From: Curtobacterium sp. ZW137
GTDB lineage: Bacteria > Actinomycetota > Actinomycetes > Actinomycetales > Microbacteriaceae
Assembly: GCF_003762905.1 (NCBI RefSeq)
Contig: NZ_RJKS01000002.1
Location: 1 to 64,000 of the forward strand
Reading direction: 5' to 3'
Length of the DNA stretch: 64,000 nucleotides
The notes beneath the pieces are model-generated. The model saw nothing but the letters and a program-made list of their open reading frames with translations. It did no database searches and was not told the origin of the DNA. Within the stretch, counting starts at the first letter, position 1, and each line of letters opens with the position of its first letter. Below are positions 1-7,682 of the stretch, piece after piece. Both the position numbers and the translations under genes were made by a program.

Positions 1-1
1 C

Positions 2-57
2 GAAGACCTCCGGTGACGACGTGGTGTGTGGTAACTCACATCGTCCCGGAGGTCTTC
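2..57 (-). terminator. Long hairpin after the phosphatase gene
   Basis: The 12-nt arms GAAGACCTCCGG (2-13) and CCGGAGGTCTTC (46-57) are perfect complements. The stem continues inward with GACGA/TCGTC after a one-base bulge. It lies 40 bp beyond the stop codon of the leftmost gene, so it is probably its terminator. There is no clear U-tract, and it sits at the window edge, so a palindromic intergenic repeat is also possible. Confidence 0.5.
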
Positions 58-96
58 ACTTACGTCACCCGTTCACAACGTCCCGGGGAACTACAC

Positions 97-708
97 CTAG
101 ACCGGCTGGGCGACCGGCAGCCCCGTCCGCAGCTCGACCGGCAGGTGCGCCGTGTCGTTGAGCGTCACGAGCTCGGCGGGCTTCGCGGACCGGATCCGGA
201 TCACCGTCAGCGCCGTGTGTGCGACGTTCGTGCCCATCCAGCGCCACTCCGGCGCCTGGAAGACCTCTCGCACGAACCACCCGATCACGGCGTTGTGCGT
301 GATGATCAGGTCGTGCCGGTCCTGCATGGCCGGGGTGAACCACTCCGCGACGGCGTCGCCCATCTGGGCCTGCCCGGCGATGATCTCCTCCTCGGTGATC
401 CCGCCGTAGAACTTCTTGTACGCGGTCGGCATGTCCGGGGTGGGACCGGACGGGATGCAGTCGAAGAGCAGCGTCGACGGCTCCGGCTGGATCGCCGGCA
501 GTCGCTGCGCCAGGAACGACGCGGTCTCGGTCGGCGCGTCGAGCGGCGAGTGGTACACGCCGTCGAAGGGCACCCCGCCGAGCCGGTCGGCGATGAGCAT
601 GGACTGCCGCTTGCCGCGCTCGGACAGCTTGCCGTCGCGGAGGCCGTGCTCAGCGTCCTGGTGCTCGCCGTGGCGCACGAGGTAGAGGTAGTGCGACATC
701 TCCCGCAT
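97..708 (-). CDS. Histidine phosphatase family protein (phosphoglycerate mutase-like)
   Basis: This 203-residue protein is a branch-1 histidine phosphatase. The catalytic RHGE motif is at residues 12-15 of LYLVRHGE, and the second histidine is in LIITHNAVIGWF near the C-terminal third. Members act as small-molecule or protein phosphatases, or as phosphoglycerate mutases. The substrate cannot be deduced here. I chose the ATG at 708 because it overlaps the stop of the upstream M16 gene as TGATG, which indicates translational coupling. An ATG at 699 (MSHYLYLVRHGE) is the alternative. The protein is predicted cytosolic with no signal peptide. The pairing with an M16 peptidase resembles the dapB/pnp neighbourhood of related actinobacteria (recollection, not checked). 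Confidence 0.88.
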   Translation of the reverse strand: MREMSHYLYLVRHGEHQDAEHGLRDGKLSERGKRQSMLIADRLGGVPFDGVYHSPLDAPTETASFLAQRLPAIQPEPSTLLFDCIPSGPTPDMPTAYKKFYGGITEEEIIAGQAQMGDAVAEWFTPAMQDRHDLIITHNAVIGWFVREVFQAPEWRWMGTNVAHTALTVIRIRSAKPAELVTLNDTAHLPVELRTGLPVAQPV

Positions 709-2042
709 CAACCGCCGATGCCGATCGCGCTCTCGAGAGCCGCGCGCTCGACGTCCCCGACGACCGCGGTGATCTTCGGGCGGGTCAGGAGGTCACGTGC
801 CAGGTCGAGCACGTCGCCCCTGGATACCCGGTCCACCCGCTCGAGGGCGGTGTCGAGATCGGTGAACTCGCCCGTGCCGAGCTCGGCGCGACCGAGGCGG
901 GTCATCCGGGCGTCCGAGTCCTCGAGCGAGAGCGTCAGCGCGCCCTCGATCTGGCCCTTGGCGCGACGCAGCTCGTCGTCCGTGATGCCCGAGTCGACCA
1001 TCCGCTCGAACTCGGCGTCGACGATGTCGATCACGCCGGCGACGTTGTCCGGGGCGCAGCCCGCGTAGACCCCGAAGGCGCCGTTGTCGAGGTAGGCGGG
1101 TGCGAAGGACGACACCGCGTAGGCGAGACCGCGGCGCTCGCGGACCTCCTGGAAGAGCCGGGAGCTCATGCCCCCGCCGAGGACGGCGTTCAGCACGCTC
1201 AGCACGGGGCGGCGTTCGTCACGGAGGTCGAGGCCCTGCGAGCCGCGCAGCATGCTGACCTGCTCGGTGGGGCGGTGCACGACCGTGAGCTGTTCGGCGG
1301 CGCGGTCGGCGACGGGCTTCGCTGTGCGCCGCGCGACCGGTGCCGCCTTGTCGGCGTTCTGGAAGACCTCTTCGACGAGGGCGCAGAAGCGGTCGTGGTC
1401 GACGGCGCCGGCGGCCGTGATGACCAGCCCGCTCGGCGCGTAGTGCTCGGCGTAGTGCGCCATGACCTCGTCCCGCTGCACCGCGCGGATGCTCTCCGGG
1501 GTGCCGCCGATCGGACGGCCGAGGGCGTGCCCCTCGAAGGCGGAGGCGAAGAACGCTTCTCCGGCGAGGTCGGCCGGGTCGTCCGCGGCCATCGCGAGTT
1601 CTTCGAGGATGACCCCGCGCTCGATGTCGAACGCCTGCGGCTCGAGCACCGAGTTGGTCACCATGTCACCGATCACCCGGACGGCCATCGGGACGTCGGC
1701 GTCGCGGACGCGGGCGTAGTAGCAGGTGTACTCCTTGGCGGTCGCGGCGTTGTGCTCGCCACCGACGGAGTCGAACGCGACGGCGATGTCGAGTGCGCTG
1801 CGCGTGGTCGTGCCCTTGAACAGCAGGTGTTCGAGGAAGTGCGTGGAGCCGAACTGGCCTTCGCGTTCGTCGCGGGAGCCGACCCCGACCCAGTAGCCGA
1901 TGCTCGTCGAGTGGGACGCCGGAACGGCCTCGGTAAGCACGCGGACGCCCGACGGGAGGACGGAACGGCGGACGAAGGATCCCCCGGACGTCAGGAACGA
2001 CGTGTCCGGGGCCTGGAGGGGCAACGGCACTGGGTGGTTCAT
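708..2042 (-). CDS. M16 family zinc metallopeptidase
   Basis: A 444-residue pitrilysin/processing-peptidase family protein. The inverted zinc motif HFLEH is at residues 68-72, and the downstream glutamate ligand is in the AATAKEYTCYYA stretch about 75 residues later. The C-terminal half is the second, non-catalytic M16 domain (GGMSSRLFQEVRERRGLAY). Substrates are probably peptides. In Bacillus the orthologue (YmxG/MlpA type) lies beside pnp, and here pnp is only 3 kb away. The start ATG at 2042 (MNHPVPLP) is 8 nt after a TAGGCT box, suggesting a leaderless message. A longer frame upstream is not conserved in character. The gene is divergent from the TetR regulator and translationally coupled to the phosphatase behind it. 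Confidence 0.92.
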   Translation of the reverse strand: MNHPVPLPLQAPDTSFLTSGGSFVRRSVLPSGVRVLTEAVPASHSTSIGYWVGVGSRDEREGQFGSTHFLEHLLFKGTTTRSALDIAVAFDSVGGEHNAATAKEYTCYYARVRDADVPMAVRVIGDMVTNSVLEPQAFDIERGVILEELAMAADDPADLAGEAFFASAFEGHALGRPIGGTPESIRAVQRDEVMAHYAEHYAPSGLVITAAGAVDHDRFCALVEEVFQNADKAAPVARRTAKPVADRAAEQLTVVHRPTEQVSMLRGSQGLDLRDERRPVLSVLNAVLGGGMSSRLFQEVRERRGLAYAVSSFAPAYLDNGAFGVYAGCAPDNVAGVIDIVDAEFERMVDSGITDDELRRAKGQIEGALTLSLEDSDARMTRLGRAELGTGEFTDLDTALERVDRVSRGDVLDLARDLLTRPKITAVVGDVERAALESAIGIGG

Positions 2043-2050
2043 CGCCGTCG

Positions 2051-2056
2051 AGCCTA
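2051..2056 (-). promoter_or_regulatory. -10 box for the M16 peptidase gene
   Basis: Reading the minus strand, TAGGCT is followed by 8 nt and then the ATG at 2042. This is the TANNNT-to-start spacing seen at several genes in the window and suggests leaderless transcription. No clear -35 element is visible. Confidence 0.45.
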
Positions 2057-2120
2057 CTGACTCTCCGGGGTGCCTCATCCAGCATCTGGACTGTGCCTCG
2101 AAGTGGGGTACAGAAATTGA

Positions 2121-2146
2121 GGACAGACCGACTCGTCTGTCTGTCC
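2121..2146. promoter_or_regulatory. Candidate TetR-family operator
   Basis: Two nested inverted repeats overlap here. The outer pair is GGACAGAC (2121-2128) with GTCTGTCC (2139-2146). The inner pair is ACAGAC (2123-2128) with GTCTGT (2135-2140), separated by 6 bp. ACAGAC-spacer-GTCTGT is typical of operators bound by actinobacterial TetR repressors. The site lies in the gap between the divergent M16 and tetR genes, which suggests autoregulation and possible control of M16. Confidence 0.6.
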
Positions 2147-2282
2147 TCCTTGTGCTACAGTCGTGCATGCCGGATCGGTAGTCCCCCTAGATTCCGATCC
2201 GGTGGCTCGGGACATCAGTCCTCGGCGGCACGAGTCCCCCCGCTCAGCCGCGGAGCCGATGAGTCCCAAGGAGAGCCACGCT

Positions 2283-2933
2283 GTGACGGTCGATTCCCCC
2301 CAACCGGCCGTCCAGCGTCTCCTTGGACCGAGCGATCCGAACCTTCCGTCGCCGGACGGGTCGAGCCTCCCCCCGGCTCCCCGTCCCGGCGGCGCGAAGG
2401 TCCGGATCCTCGAGACGGCAACGCGGCTGTTCTACGAAGAGGGCATCCACAGCGTCGGCGTCGACCGCCTCATCTCCGAGGCGAGCGTCACGAAGGCGAC
2501 GTTCTACAAGCACTACGGGTCGAAGGACAACCTGATCCTCGCCTACATCCGGGCGCAGCACGACCACGTGCAGGACCGCTTCGAGCGACTCATCGCCGAC
2601 GCCGACTCCCCCGCGCAGGCCGTCCGGTCCTGGGTCACCGCCGTCGCGGACGAGGTGCACGAGCCCGGTTTCCGCGGTTGCGCGTTCCTCAACGCCGCGG
2701 CGGAGTACCACGACCCGCGCGACCCCGTGCGCGAAGTCGTCGCGAGCCACCGCGACTGGTACACCGAGCGCCTCGCCGACCTCCTGCAGGAAGCGGGTCA
2801 CCCGCTGCCCGGCGACGGCGCGGACGAGCTCATGCTCGCCCGGGACGGCGCGATGTCCGGCGCGTACGCGGGCGATGCGATCGCCGCGACGGCGGCGCTC
2901 GGCCGGGTCGCCGAGCGCGTCCTCGCCGGCTGA
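2283..2933 (+). CDS. TetR/AcrR family transcriptional regulator
   Basis: A 216-residue repressor. After a Pro-rich N-terminal extension of about 36 residues comes the helix-turn-helix domain (VRILETATRLFYEEG through KATFYKHYGSKDNL, residues 40-84), followed by a helical ligand-binding domain with an FRGCAFLNAAAEY segment. I prefer GTG at 2283 because AAGGAG (2268-2273) precedes it by 9 nt. An in-frame ATG at 2259 is possible. The operator-like palindrome at 2121-2146 is the likely autoregulatory site. The ligand is unknown. The ferritin-like gene follows on the same strand, 186 bp downstream, and could be a target. Confidence 0.93.
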   Translation: MTVDSPQPAVQRLLGPSDPNLPSPDGSSLPPAPRPGGAKVRILETATRLFYEEGIHSVGVDRLISEASVTKATFYKHYGSKDNLILAYIRAQHDHVQDRFERLIADADSPAQAVRSWVTAVADEVHEPGFRGCAFLNAAAEYHDPRDPVREVVASHRDWYTERLADLLQEAGHPLPGDGADELMLARDGAMSGAYAGDAIAATAALGRVAERVLAG

Positions 2934-2950
2934 GCGAACGGGCTGAGCGC

Positions 2951-2965
2951 GCCTGCCGAGCAGGC
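2951..2965 (+). terminator. Short hairpin after the tetR gene
   Basis: GCCTGC-CGA-GCAGGC is a 6-bp stem beginning 17 bp after the tetR stop. It is short and has no U-run, so termination is only suggested. Confidence 0.3.
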
Positions 2966-2989
2966 CGACCGCCGCTTTCCGCGCACCCC

Positions 2990-3018
2990 TGGTGATGCCC
3001 CCTCTTCGGGGGTAGCTT
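2990..3018 (+). promoter_or_regulatory. Possible promoter for the ferritin-like gene
   Basis: TGGTGA (2990-2995), a 17-bp spacer and TAGCTT (3013-3018) fit a housekeeping promoter loosely. The spacer holds a CCCCC-TCTTC-GGGGG hairpin (2998-3012). This would give a 5' UTR of roughly 95 nt. Confidence is low because the -35 is degenerate. Confidence 0.3.
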
Positions 3019-3119
3019 GACGCGCACGATCGACCAACCCGCCGATCGCGATCCCGTCGACCCGTTTCCCTGCAGCGTCGGCGGGACCTCAGTGCTGCCA
3101 GCACGACTCGAGGACAACG

Positions 3120-4085
3120 ATGTTCGACAACGCCTTCATCCGCCATGCCGTCGACCGGAGCGCCGAGAACGCTCTCGACCGCCGACGCTTCTTCGCAGCC
3201 GCCGGTGTCGCCGGCGCCTCAGCCGGCCTCGCCGCGCTCGGCACCTCGGTGCTCTCCGCCGCTCCCGCCGTCGCCACCCCGCAGGAGGACGGCGCCGTGT
3301 CCGACGCCGCCATCCTCAACTTCGCGCTCAACCTCGAGTACCTCGAGGCCGAGTTCTACCTCCGCGCCGTCTTCGGCACCGGCCTCGCCGCCAGCATGAC
3401 CGGCGGCATCGACCCCCAGGGGCCGGTCGTCGGCGGCCGCCGGGTCCCGTTCAAGACCCCCGCCATCAGGGGCATCGCGACCGAGATCGCGAACGACGAG
3501 CGGGCGCACGTCGCGTTCCTCCGGTCCGCGCTCGGCGGCGCCGCGGTGGCCCGGCCGAAGATCGACTTCACGAACAGCTTCACCGCGGCCGCCCGGGCCG
3601 CCGGGGTCGTCGGGCCGACCGGCAGGTTCGACCCCTTCGCGAGCGAGGAGAACTTCCTGCTCGGCGCGTACGTGTTCGAGGACGTCGGGGTCACCGCCTA
3701 CAAGGGTGCGGCCCCGCTGATCACCAACAAGACGTACCTCAGCGCCGCCGCGGGGATCCTCGCGGTGGAGGCCTACCACGCCGGCATCATCCGCTCGAAG
3801 CTCTACGACAAGGGACTGCAGGTGCCGGCGAACAAGATCTCCGACGCCCGCGACTCCCTCGACGGCGGCACCGACGACGACCAGGGCATCACGACCAGGG
3901 CCGGCGCGGTGAACTTCGTCCCGACCGACGCGAACTCGCTCGCGTACGGCCGCACCGCGGAACGCGTGCTCAACATCGTGTTCCTCAACCCGAACCAGAT
4001 CGACAAGGGCGGCTTCTTCCCCGAGGGCGTGAACGGCGCCATCGTCGCGAGCGGCAACCCCGGCAGCGCGACCGGCCCCGCCTGA
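3120..4085 (+). CDS. Tat-exported ferritin-like domain protein
   Basis: This 321-residue protein begins with a twin-arginine signal (DRRRFFAA at residues 20-27, then an Ala-rich hydrophobic core and a likely cleavage near PAVA). The mature part is a ferritin-like four-helix bundle of the Ferritin_2/desiccation-related type. Candidate metal ligands are [30 protein letters not shown] and [10 protein letters not shown], each combining Glu and His on a helix. The Tat route implies that it folds, possibly with a di-metal centre, before export. The function in this family is unproven, and stress or desiccation roles are inferred from plant Pcc13-62 relatives. The only SD-like sequence is weak. It is transcribed in the same direction as tetR. 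Confidence 0.87.
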   Translation: MFDNAFIRHAVDRSAENALDRRRFFAAAGVAGASAGLAALGTSVLSAAPAVATPQEDGAVSDAAILNFALNLEYLEAEFYLRAVFGTGLAASMTGGIDPQGPVVGGRRVPFKTPAIRGIATEIANDERAHVAFLRSALGGAAVARPKIDFTNSFTAAARAAGVVGPTGRFDPFASEENFLLGAYVFEDVGVTAYKGAAPLITNKTYLSAAAGILAVEAYHAGIIRSKLYDKGLQVPANKISDARDSLDGGTDDDQGITTRAGAVNFVPTDANSLAYGRTAERVLNIVFLNPNQIDKGGFFPEGVNGAIVASGNPGSATGPA

Positions 4086-4100
4086 TCCGCCGGTCTCGGC

Positions 4101-4142
4101 CGCGCGCCGCGCGCCGCGCGCCGCGCGCCGCGCGCCGCGCGC
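4101..4142. repeat. Tandem repeat, six copies of CGCGCGC
   Basis: Six perfect consecutive copies of the heptamer begin 15 bp after the ferritin-like gene stop. The tract is alternating CG-rich and could form Z-DNA or slip during replication. Confidence 0.9.
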
Positions 4143-4372
4143 GTCGTGCGCTCCCGCTGAGATCGCACCATCTGTCGCTCCGCCGCGGCGGACCCGACAC
4201 GGATCGCGATCTCGGCGGCGCACCAACGACGTGTCCCGCGACCACGACCGGACGGGCGCGCCCCGCTCAGCGGCAACGCGAAGCGTTGCGCGGGGCGCGC
4301 CGACCGAGCCTGCGAGGAAGGGTGCCAGCTGGCACCGGGCCTCCCGTCCGCCCCCAGGGCACGCGCACGCTC

Positions 4373-4433
4373 GCCGAGATCGCACCATCTGTCGCCCGGC
4401 ACCGCCTGACGCGACAGGTCCTGCGATCTCGGC
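4373..4433. repeat. Imperfect inverted repeat (23-nt arms), second copy in this gap
   Basis: The left arm is 4373-4395 (GCCGAGATCGCA then CCAT then CTGTCGC) and the right arm is 4411-4433. They pair over 23 nt with three mismatches around a 15-nt loop. A diverged copy with the same GAGATCGCACCATCTGTCGC left arm lies at 4157-4216, so this is a repeated element rather than a single terminator. Confidence 0.8.
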
Positions 4434-4494
4434 CGCGGGACGCCGTCCCGGTCGCCCCCAGGGGCCGCGGGACGCCGTCCCGGTCGCCCCCAGG
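4431..4494. repeat. Two tandem copies of a 32-bp unit
   Basis: The unit starts GGCCGCGGGACGCCGTCCCG and occurs at 4431-4462 and 4463-4494 with no visible difference. Each unit contains its own GGGACGCCGTCCC hairpin. It ends about 22 bp before the next start codon, so it could affect expression of that gene. Confidence 0.85.
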
Positions 4495-4516
4495 GGACGG
4501 GTGGTTGCCTGGGTGC

Positions 4517-5044
4517 ATGGCCAACGACCCGCTCTGGCGCCTCCCCGAGGTGCCCACCTTCACCCTGACCAGCCCCGACTTCACCGACGGGGGCGAGCTG
4601 CCCACCTCCGCACGCGGCGCCGACGTCGGCGGCGAGGACCGCTCCCCCGAACTGACGTGGTCCGGCGCACCGGAGGGCACCCAGAGCTACGTGCTCACCG
4701 TGTACGACCCCGACGCCCCGACCGGCTCCGGCTTCTGGCACTGGGCCGTGTCCGACATCCCCGGTGACGTGACCTCGCTCCCCGCCGGTGCCGGGACCGA
4801 CGACGCCCTGTTGCCGGCCGCCGCACTCCGACGTCACAACGAGTTCGGTTCGGACACGTTCCTCGGGGCCGCTCCGCCCGCCGGACACGGCTCACACCGG
4901 TACTTCTTCACGCTGAGCGCCCTCGACGTCCCACTGCTCGAGGTCCCGGTCGACGCGACCCCCGCGGTCGTCGGGTTCATGCTCCGCGATCACCTGCTCG
5001 CCCGCGCCGTCCTGATGGGCACGCAGGAGACCCCCGCCGCCTGA
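4517..5044 (+). CDS. YbhB/YbcL family PEBP-like protein
   Basis: A 175-residue phosphatidylethanolamine-binding/Raf-kinase-inhibitor-like protein. The ligand-pocket strand motif SYVLTVYDPDAP is followed by FWHWAVSDIPGDVTSLP, and a conserved H-RYFFTLSALD segment lies in the C-terminal half. Bacterial members are soluble. Their ligand is unknown, although the pocket binds anionic groups. The start ATG at 4517 (MANDPLW) is the first codon that matches the family length. There is no strong SD. The gene is convergent with pnp across a strong hairpin. Confidence 0.9.
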   Translation: MANDPLWRLPEVPTFTLTSPDFTDGGELPTSARGADVGGEDRSPELTWSGAPEGTQSYVLTVYDPDAPTGSGFWHWAVSDIPGDVTSLPAGAGTDDALLPAAALRRHNEFGSDTFLGAAPPAGHGSHRYFFTLSALDVPLLEVPVDATPAVVGFMLRDHLLARAVLMGTQETPAA

Positions 5045-5057
5045 GCCCGCACACGCG

Positions 5058-5091
5058 GAACGGCCGCCGCCCCGAGGGGCGACGGCCGTTC
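5058..5091. terminator. Bidirectional terminator between the PEBP-like gene and pnp
   Basis: GAACGGCCGCCGCCCC (5058-5073) pairs with GGGGCGACGGCCGTTC (5076-5091) with one mismatch. It lies 13 bp after the PEBP-like stop and 24 bp beyond the pnp stop, between convergent genes. Confidence 0.8.
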
Positions 5092-5115
5092 GTGCTGTCA
5101 GGCGACTGGCTGGGT

Positions 5116-7404
5116 TCAGCCCTCGGCCGGCGCGGTGGCGTGGGTCTCGTGACCCGCGCCGCCCTCGACGTCGACCTCGTCCGCCACGACCGGCGCGAGC
5201 GAGAGCTTGCCGCGGTCGTCGACCTTGGTGACCTCGACCAGGATCTTCTGGCCGACGCCGAGGACGTCCTCGACGTTCTCCACACGCTTGCCACCGGCGA
5301 GCTTGCGCACCTCGGAGACGTGGAGCAGACCGTCGCGACCCGGGAGCAGCGACACGAAGGCGCCGAAGGTGGCGATCTTCACGACGGTGCCGAGGAACTG
5401 GTCCCCGATCTCCGGGTTGGTCGGGTTCGCGATCGCGTTGACCTGGGCGCGAGCCGCCTCGGCCGACGGACCGTCGACGGCGCCGATGTAGACGGTGCCG
5501 TCGTCCTCGATGGAGATGTCGGCACCGGTCTCGTCCTGGATGCCGTTGATCGTCTTGCCCTTCGGGCCGATCAGCTCGCCGATCTTGTCGACGGGGATCT
5601 GCACGGAGATGACACGCGGCGCGGTGTCCGCCATCTCGTCGGGGGCGTCGATCGCCTCGGTGAGGACACCGAGGATGGCCGAACGGGCTTCCTTGGCCTG
5701 CTTCAGCGCGGCGTCGAGCACCGACGACGGGATGCCGTCGAGCTTGGTGTCGAGCTGGATCGCGGTGACGAACTCCGAGGTACCGGCGACCTTGAAGTCC
5801 ATGTCGCCGAGTGCGTCCTCGGCACCGAGGATGTCGGTCAGCGCCGCGTAGCGGGTCTGGCCGTCGACGGTGTCGGAGACGAGGCCCATCGCGATGCCCG
5901 CGACCGGTGCCTTGAGGGGCACACCGGCGTTGAGGAGCGACAGGGTCGAGGCGCAGACGGAGCCCATCGACGTCGAGCCGTTGGAGCCGAGGGCCTCGGA
6001 CACCTGACGGATCGCGTAGGGGAACTCCTCGCGCGACGGCAGCACCGGCACGAGGGCGCGCTCGGCGAGGAAGCCGTGCCCGATCTCGCGACGCTTCGGC
6101 GAACCCACGCGGCCGGTCTCACCGGTCGAGTAGGGCGGGAAGTTGTAGTGGTGCAGGTAACGCTTCTTCGTGACGGGCGACAGCGAGTCGATCTGCTGCT
6201 CCATCTTGAGCATGTTCAGCGTGGTGACGCCCAGGATCTGGGTCTCGCCGCGCTGGAAGATCGCCGAACCGTGGACGCGCGGGATCACGGCGACCTCGGC
6301 GTCGAGCGGACGGATGTCGGCGAGGCCGCGGCCGTCCATGCGGATCTGCTCGGTCAGGATGCGGCCGCGGACGACCTTCTTCGTGACCGACTTGTAGGCG
6401 CCGCTGACCTGGCCGTTGGCGCTCTCGGGGAGCTCGCCGGCCGTCACCTTGGCGGCGATGGCCTCCTTGACGCGGGCCTTGAGGGCGTCGTCCGCGTCCT
6501 GGCGCTCGAGCTTGCCGGCGATCTTGTAGACGTCGCCGAGCTCGGCGAGGGCGATGGCCTCGACCGCGTCGTAGACCTCGGGGGCGTAGGGCGGGAAGAC
6601 CGGGTAGTCCTGGATCTCCTTGGCTGACTGCGCGGCCATCTTCGCCTGCGCCTCGACGAGGACCTTGAGGAACGGCTTCGCCGCCTCGAGACCCTGCGCG
6701 ACGACGGCCTCGTCGGGCTTGGTGGCGCCGCCCTGGATGAGGTCCCAGCTGTGCTCGGTGGCCTCGGCCTCGACCATCATGATGGCGACGTCCTCGTTGC
6801 CCGCCTCGTCCGTGACGACACGGCCGGCGACGGTGAGGTCGAAGACGGCGTCAGCGAGCTGCGACGCCCTCGGGAACGCGACCCACTGGTCGGTGCCGTT
6901 CGCGCCGGGGATGAGCGCGAGGCGCACGCCGGCGATCGGGCCGGAGAACGGCAGGCCGGAGATCTGCGTGGACGCCGATGCCGCGTTGATCGCGAGCGCG
7001 TCGTAGAACTCGTCCGGAGCGATGCTCAGGACGGTGATGACGATCTGGACCTCGTTGCGGAGGCCGTCGACGAACGACGGGCGCAGCGGCCGGTCGATGA
7101 GACGGCAGACGAGGATCGCCTCGGTCGAGGGGCGGCCTTCACGACGGAAGAACGAGCCGGGGATCTTGCCGGCAGCGTACGAGCGCTCCTCGACGTCGAC
7201 CGTCAGCGGGAAGAAGTCGAAGCCCTCACGCGGGTGCTTGCCGGCGCTGGTGGCCGAGAGCAGCATGGTCTCTTCGTCCAGGTACGCGGCGACGGCACCC
7301 TGTGCCTGCTGCGCGAGACGGCCGGTCTCGAACCGGACCGTCCTGGTGCCGTAGCGACCGTTGTCGATGATCGCTTCAGCGAACTTGATTTCGGGACCCT
7401 CCAA
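5116..7404 (-). CDS. pnp: Polyribonucleotide nucleotidyltransferase (PNPase)
   Basis: A 762-residue 3'-5' phosphorolytic exoribonuclease of the RNA degradation machinery, which also synthesises guanosine polyphosphate in actinobacteria. There are two RNase PH domains (the second contains [18 protein letters not shown] and [16 protein letters not shown]), then a KH domain with [16 protein letters not shown], and a C-terminal S1 domain ([21 protein letters not shown]). The start is TTG at 7404 (then [10 protein letters not shown]). AAGGAGG sits 8 nt upstream, and the family consensus begins exactly there. The upstream frame extension has no homology character. Transcription probably starts near 7605, giving a leader of about 200 nt. 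Confidence 0.97.
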   Translation of the reverse strand: MEGPEIKFAEAIIDNGRYGTRTVRFETGRLAQQAQGAVAAYLDEETMLLSATSAGKHPREGFDFFPLTVDVEERSYAAGKIPGSFFRREGRPSTEAILVCRLIDRPLRPSFVDGLRNEVQIVITVLSIAPDEFYDALAINAASASTQISGLPFSGPIAGVRLALIPGANGTDQWVAFPRASQLADAVFDLTVAGRVVTDEAGNEDVAIMMVEAEATEHSWDLIQGGATKPDEAVVAQGLEAAKPFLKVLVEAQAKMAAQSAKEIQDYPVFPPYAPEVYDAVEAIALAELGDVYKIAGKLERQDADDALKARVKEAIAAKVTAGELPESANGQVSGAYKSVTKKVVRGRILTEQIRMDGRGLADIRPLDAEVAVIPRVHGSAIFQRGETQILGVTTLNMLKMEQQIDSLSPVTKKRYLHHYNFPPYSTGETGRVGSPKRREIGHGFLAERALVPVLPSREEFPYAIRQVSEALGSNGSTSMGSVCASTLSLLNAGVPLKAPVAGIAMGLVSDTVDGQTRYAALTDILGAEDALGDMDFKVAGTSEFVTAIQLDTKLDGIPSSVLDAALKQAKEARSAILGVLTEAIDAPDEMADTAPRVISVQIPVDKIGELIGPKGKTINGIQDETGADISIEDDGTVYIGAVDGPSAEAARAQVNAIANPTNPEIGDQFLGTVVKIATFGAFVSLLPGRDGLLHVSEVRKLAGGKRVENVEDVLGVGQKILVEVTKVDDRGKLSLAPVVADEVDVEGGAGHETHATAPAEG

Positions 7405-7617
7405 GAGGATGCCTCCTTGCGTCTGTGATGCAGCAGACCCGGCCTCGGGCACACGCGTGCACGTGCGCTCCACGACGCGGAACGCATGCCTGGCCAGCAG
7501 TAGAAGCAGTCGGGACGTGATCGGCCCGCATGCCACCACCGATGACCAGCTTCGTGCCGGTCTGCGTGCGATGTTGTGTGTCGTCTCGGGAAACGGTCCC
7601 CAGACACCGCGACTTTA
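7405..7617 (-). promoter_or_regulatory. pnp promoter and long 5' leader
   Basis: On the minus strand TGC-TAAAGT (-10 hexamer at 7612-7617) is an extended -10 element. The implied leader runs about 200 nt to the TTG start. In other bacteria PNPase controls its own leader RNA, so this stretch is a candidate for autoregulation. I see no known riboswitch fold in it. Confidence 0.5.
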
Positions 7618-7670
7618 GCATTCAGCGGTGCATCGACGGCGAGGCTGGTGGCGAACGGGCGTGTCCCCGA

Positions 7671-7676
7671 TAGCCT
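7671..7676 (+). promoter_or_regulatory. -10 box for a leaderless message
   Basis: TAGCCT ends 6 nt before the ATG at 7683, the spacing expected if transcription starts at the A of the start codon. No SD is present, in agreement with leaderless translation. Confidence 0.5.
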
Positions 7677-7682
7677 TCGACC

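Larger units (their letters stand above)
4086..4516. repeat. Gene-free interval packed with palindromes and tandem repeats
   Basis: No reading frame here looks real. The contents are, in order: six tandem CGCGCGC heptamers (4101-4142); an imperfect inverted repeat starting GAGATCGCACCATCTGTCGC (4157-4216); a hairpin with arms GGCGCGCCCCGC/GCGGGGCGCGCC (4255-4301) and inner CAACGC/GCGTTG; a family 1 half-palindrome (4321-4350); a second, better-preserved copy of the GAGATCGCACC inverted repeat (4373-4433); and a 32-bp unit duplicated in tandem (4431-4462, 4463-4494). It separates two genes on the same strand. Confidence 0.85.

Noticed and set aside
3120..4085. Bacterioferritin or Dps
   Set aside because: The Tat signal, length and helix motifs differ from Dps and bacterioferritin. 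The Ferritin_2/desiccation-related type fits better.
4086..4516. Possible CRISPR array in the repeat-rich gap
   Set aside because: Repeat units differ in sequence and length, there are no regular unique spacers, and no cas gene is in the window.
5092..6627. Long plus-strand reading frame opposite pnp
   Set aside because: It is the antisense of PNPase, with Asp/Arg/Gly/Leu-biased content caused by high GC in the third codon position. No domain or ribosome site is visible.
7405..7682. ydaO-type (c-di-AMP) riboswitch before the secreted lysozyme-like gene
   Set aside because: Cell-wall hydrolase genes of actinobacteria often have one, but the conserved ydaO core sequences are absent, and the gene appears leaderless.
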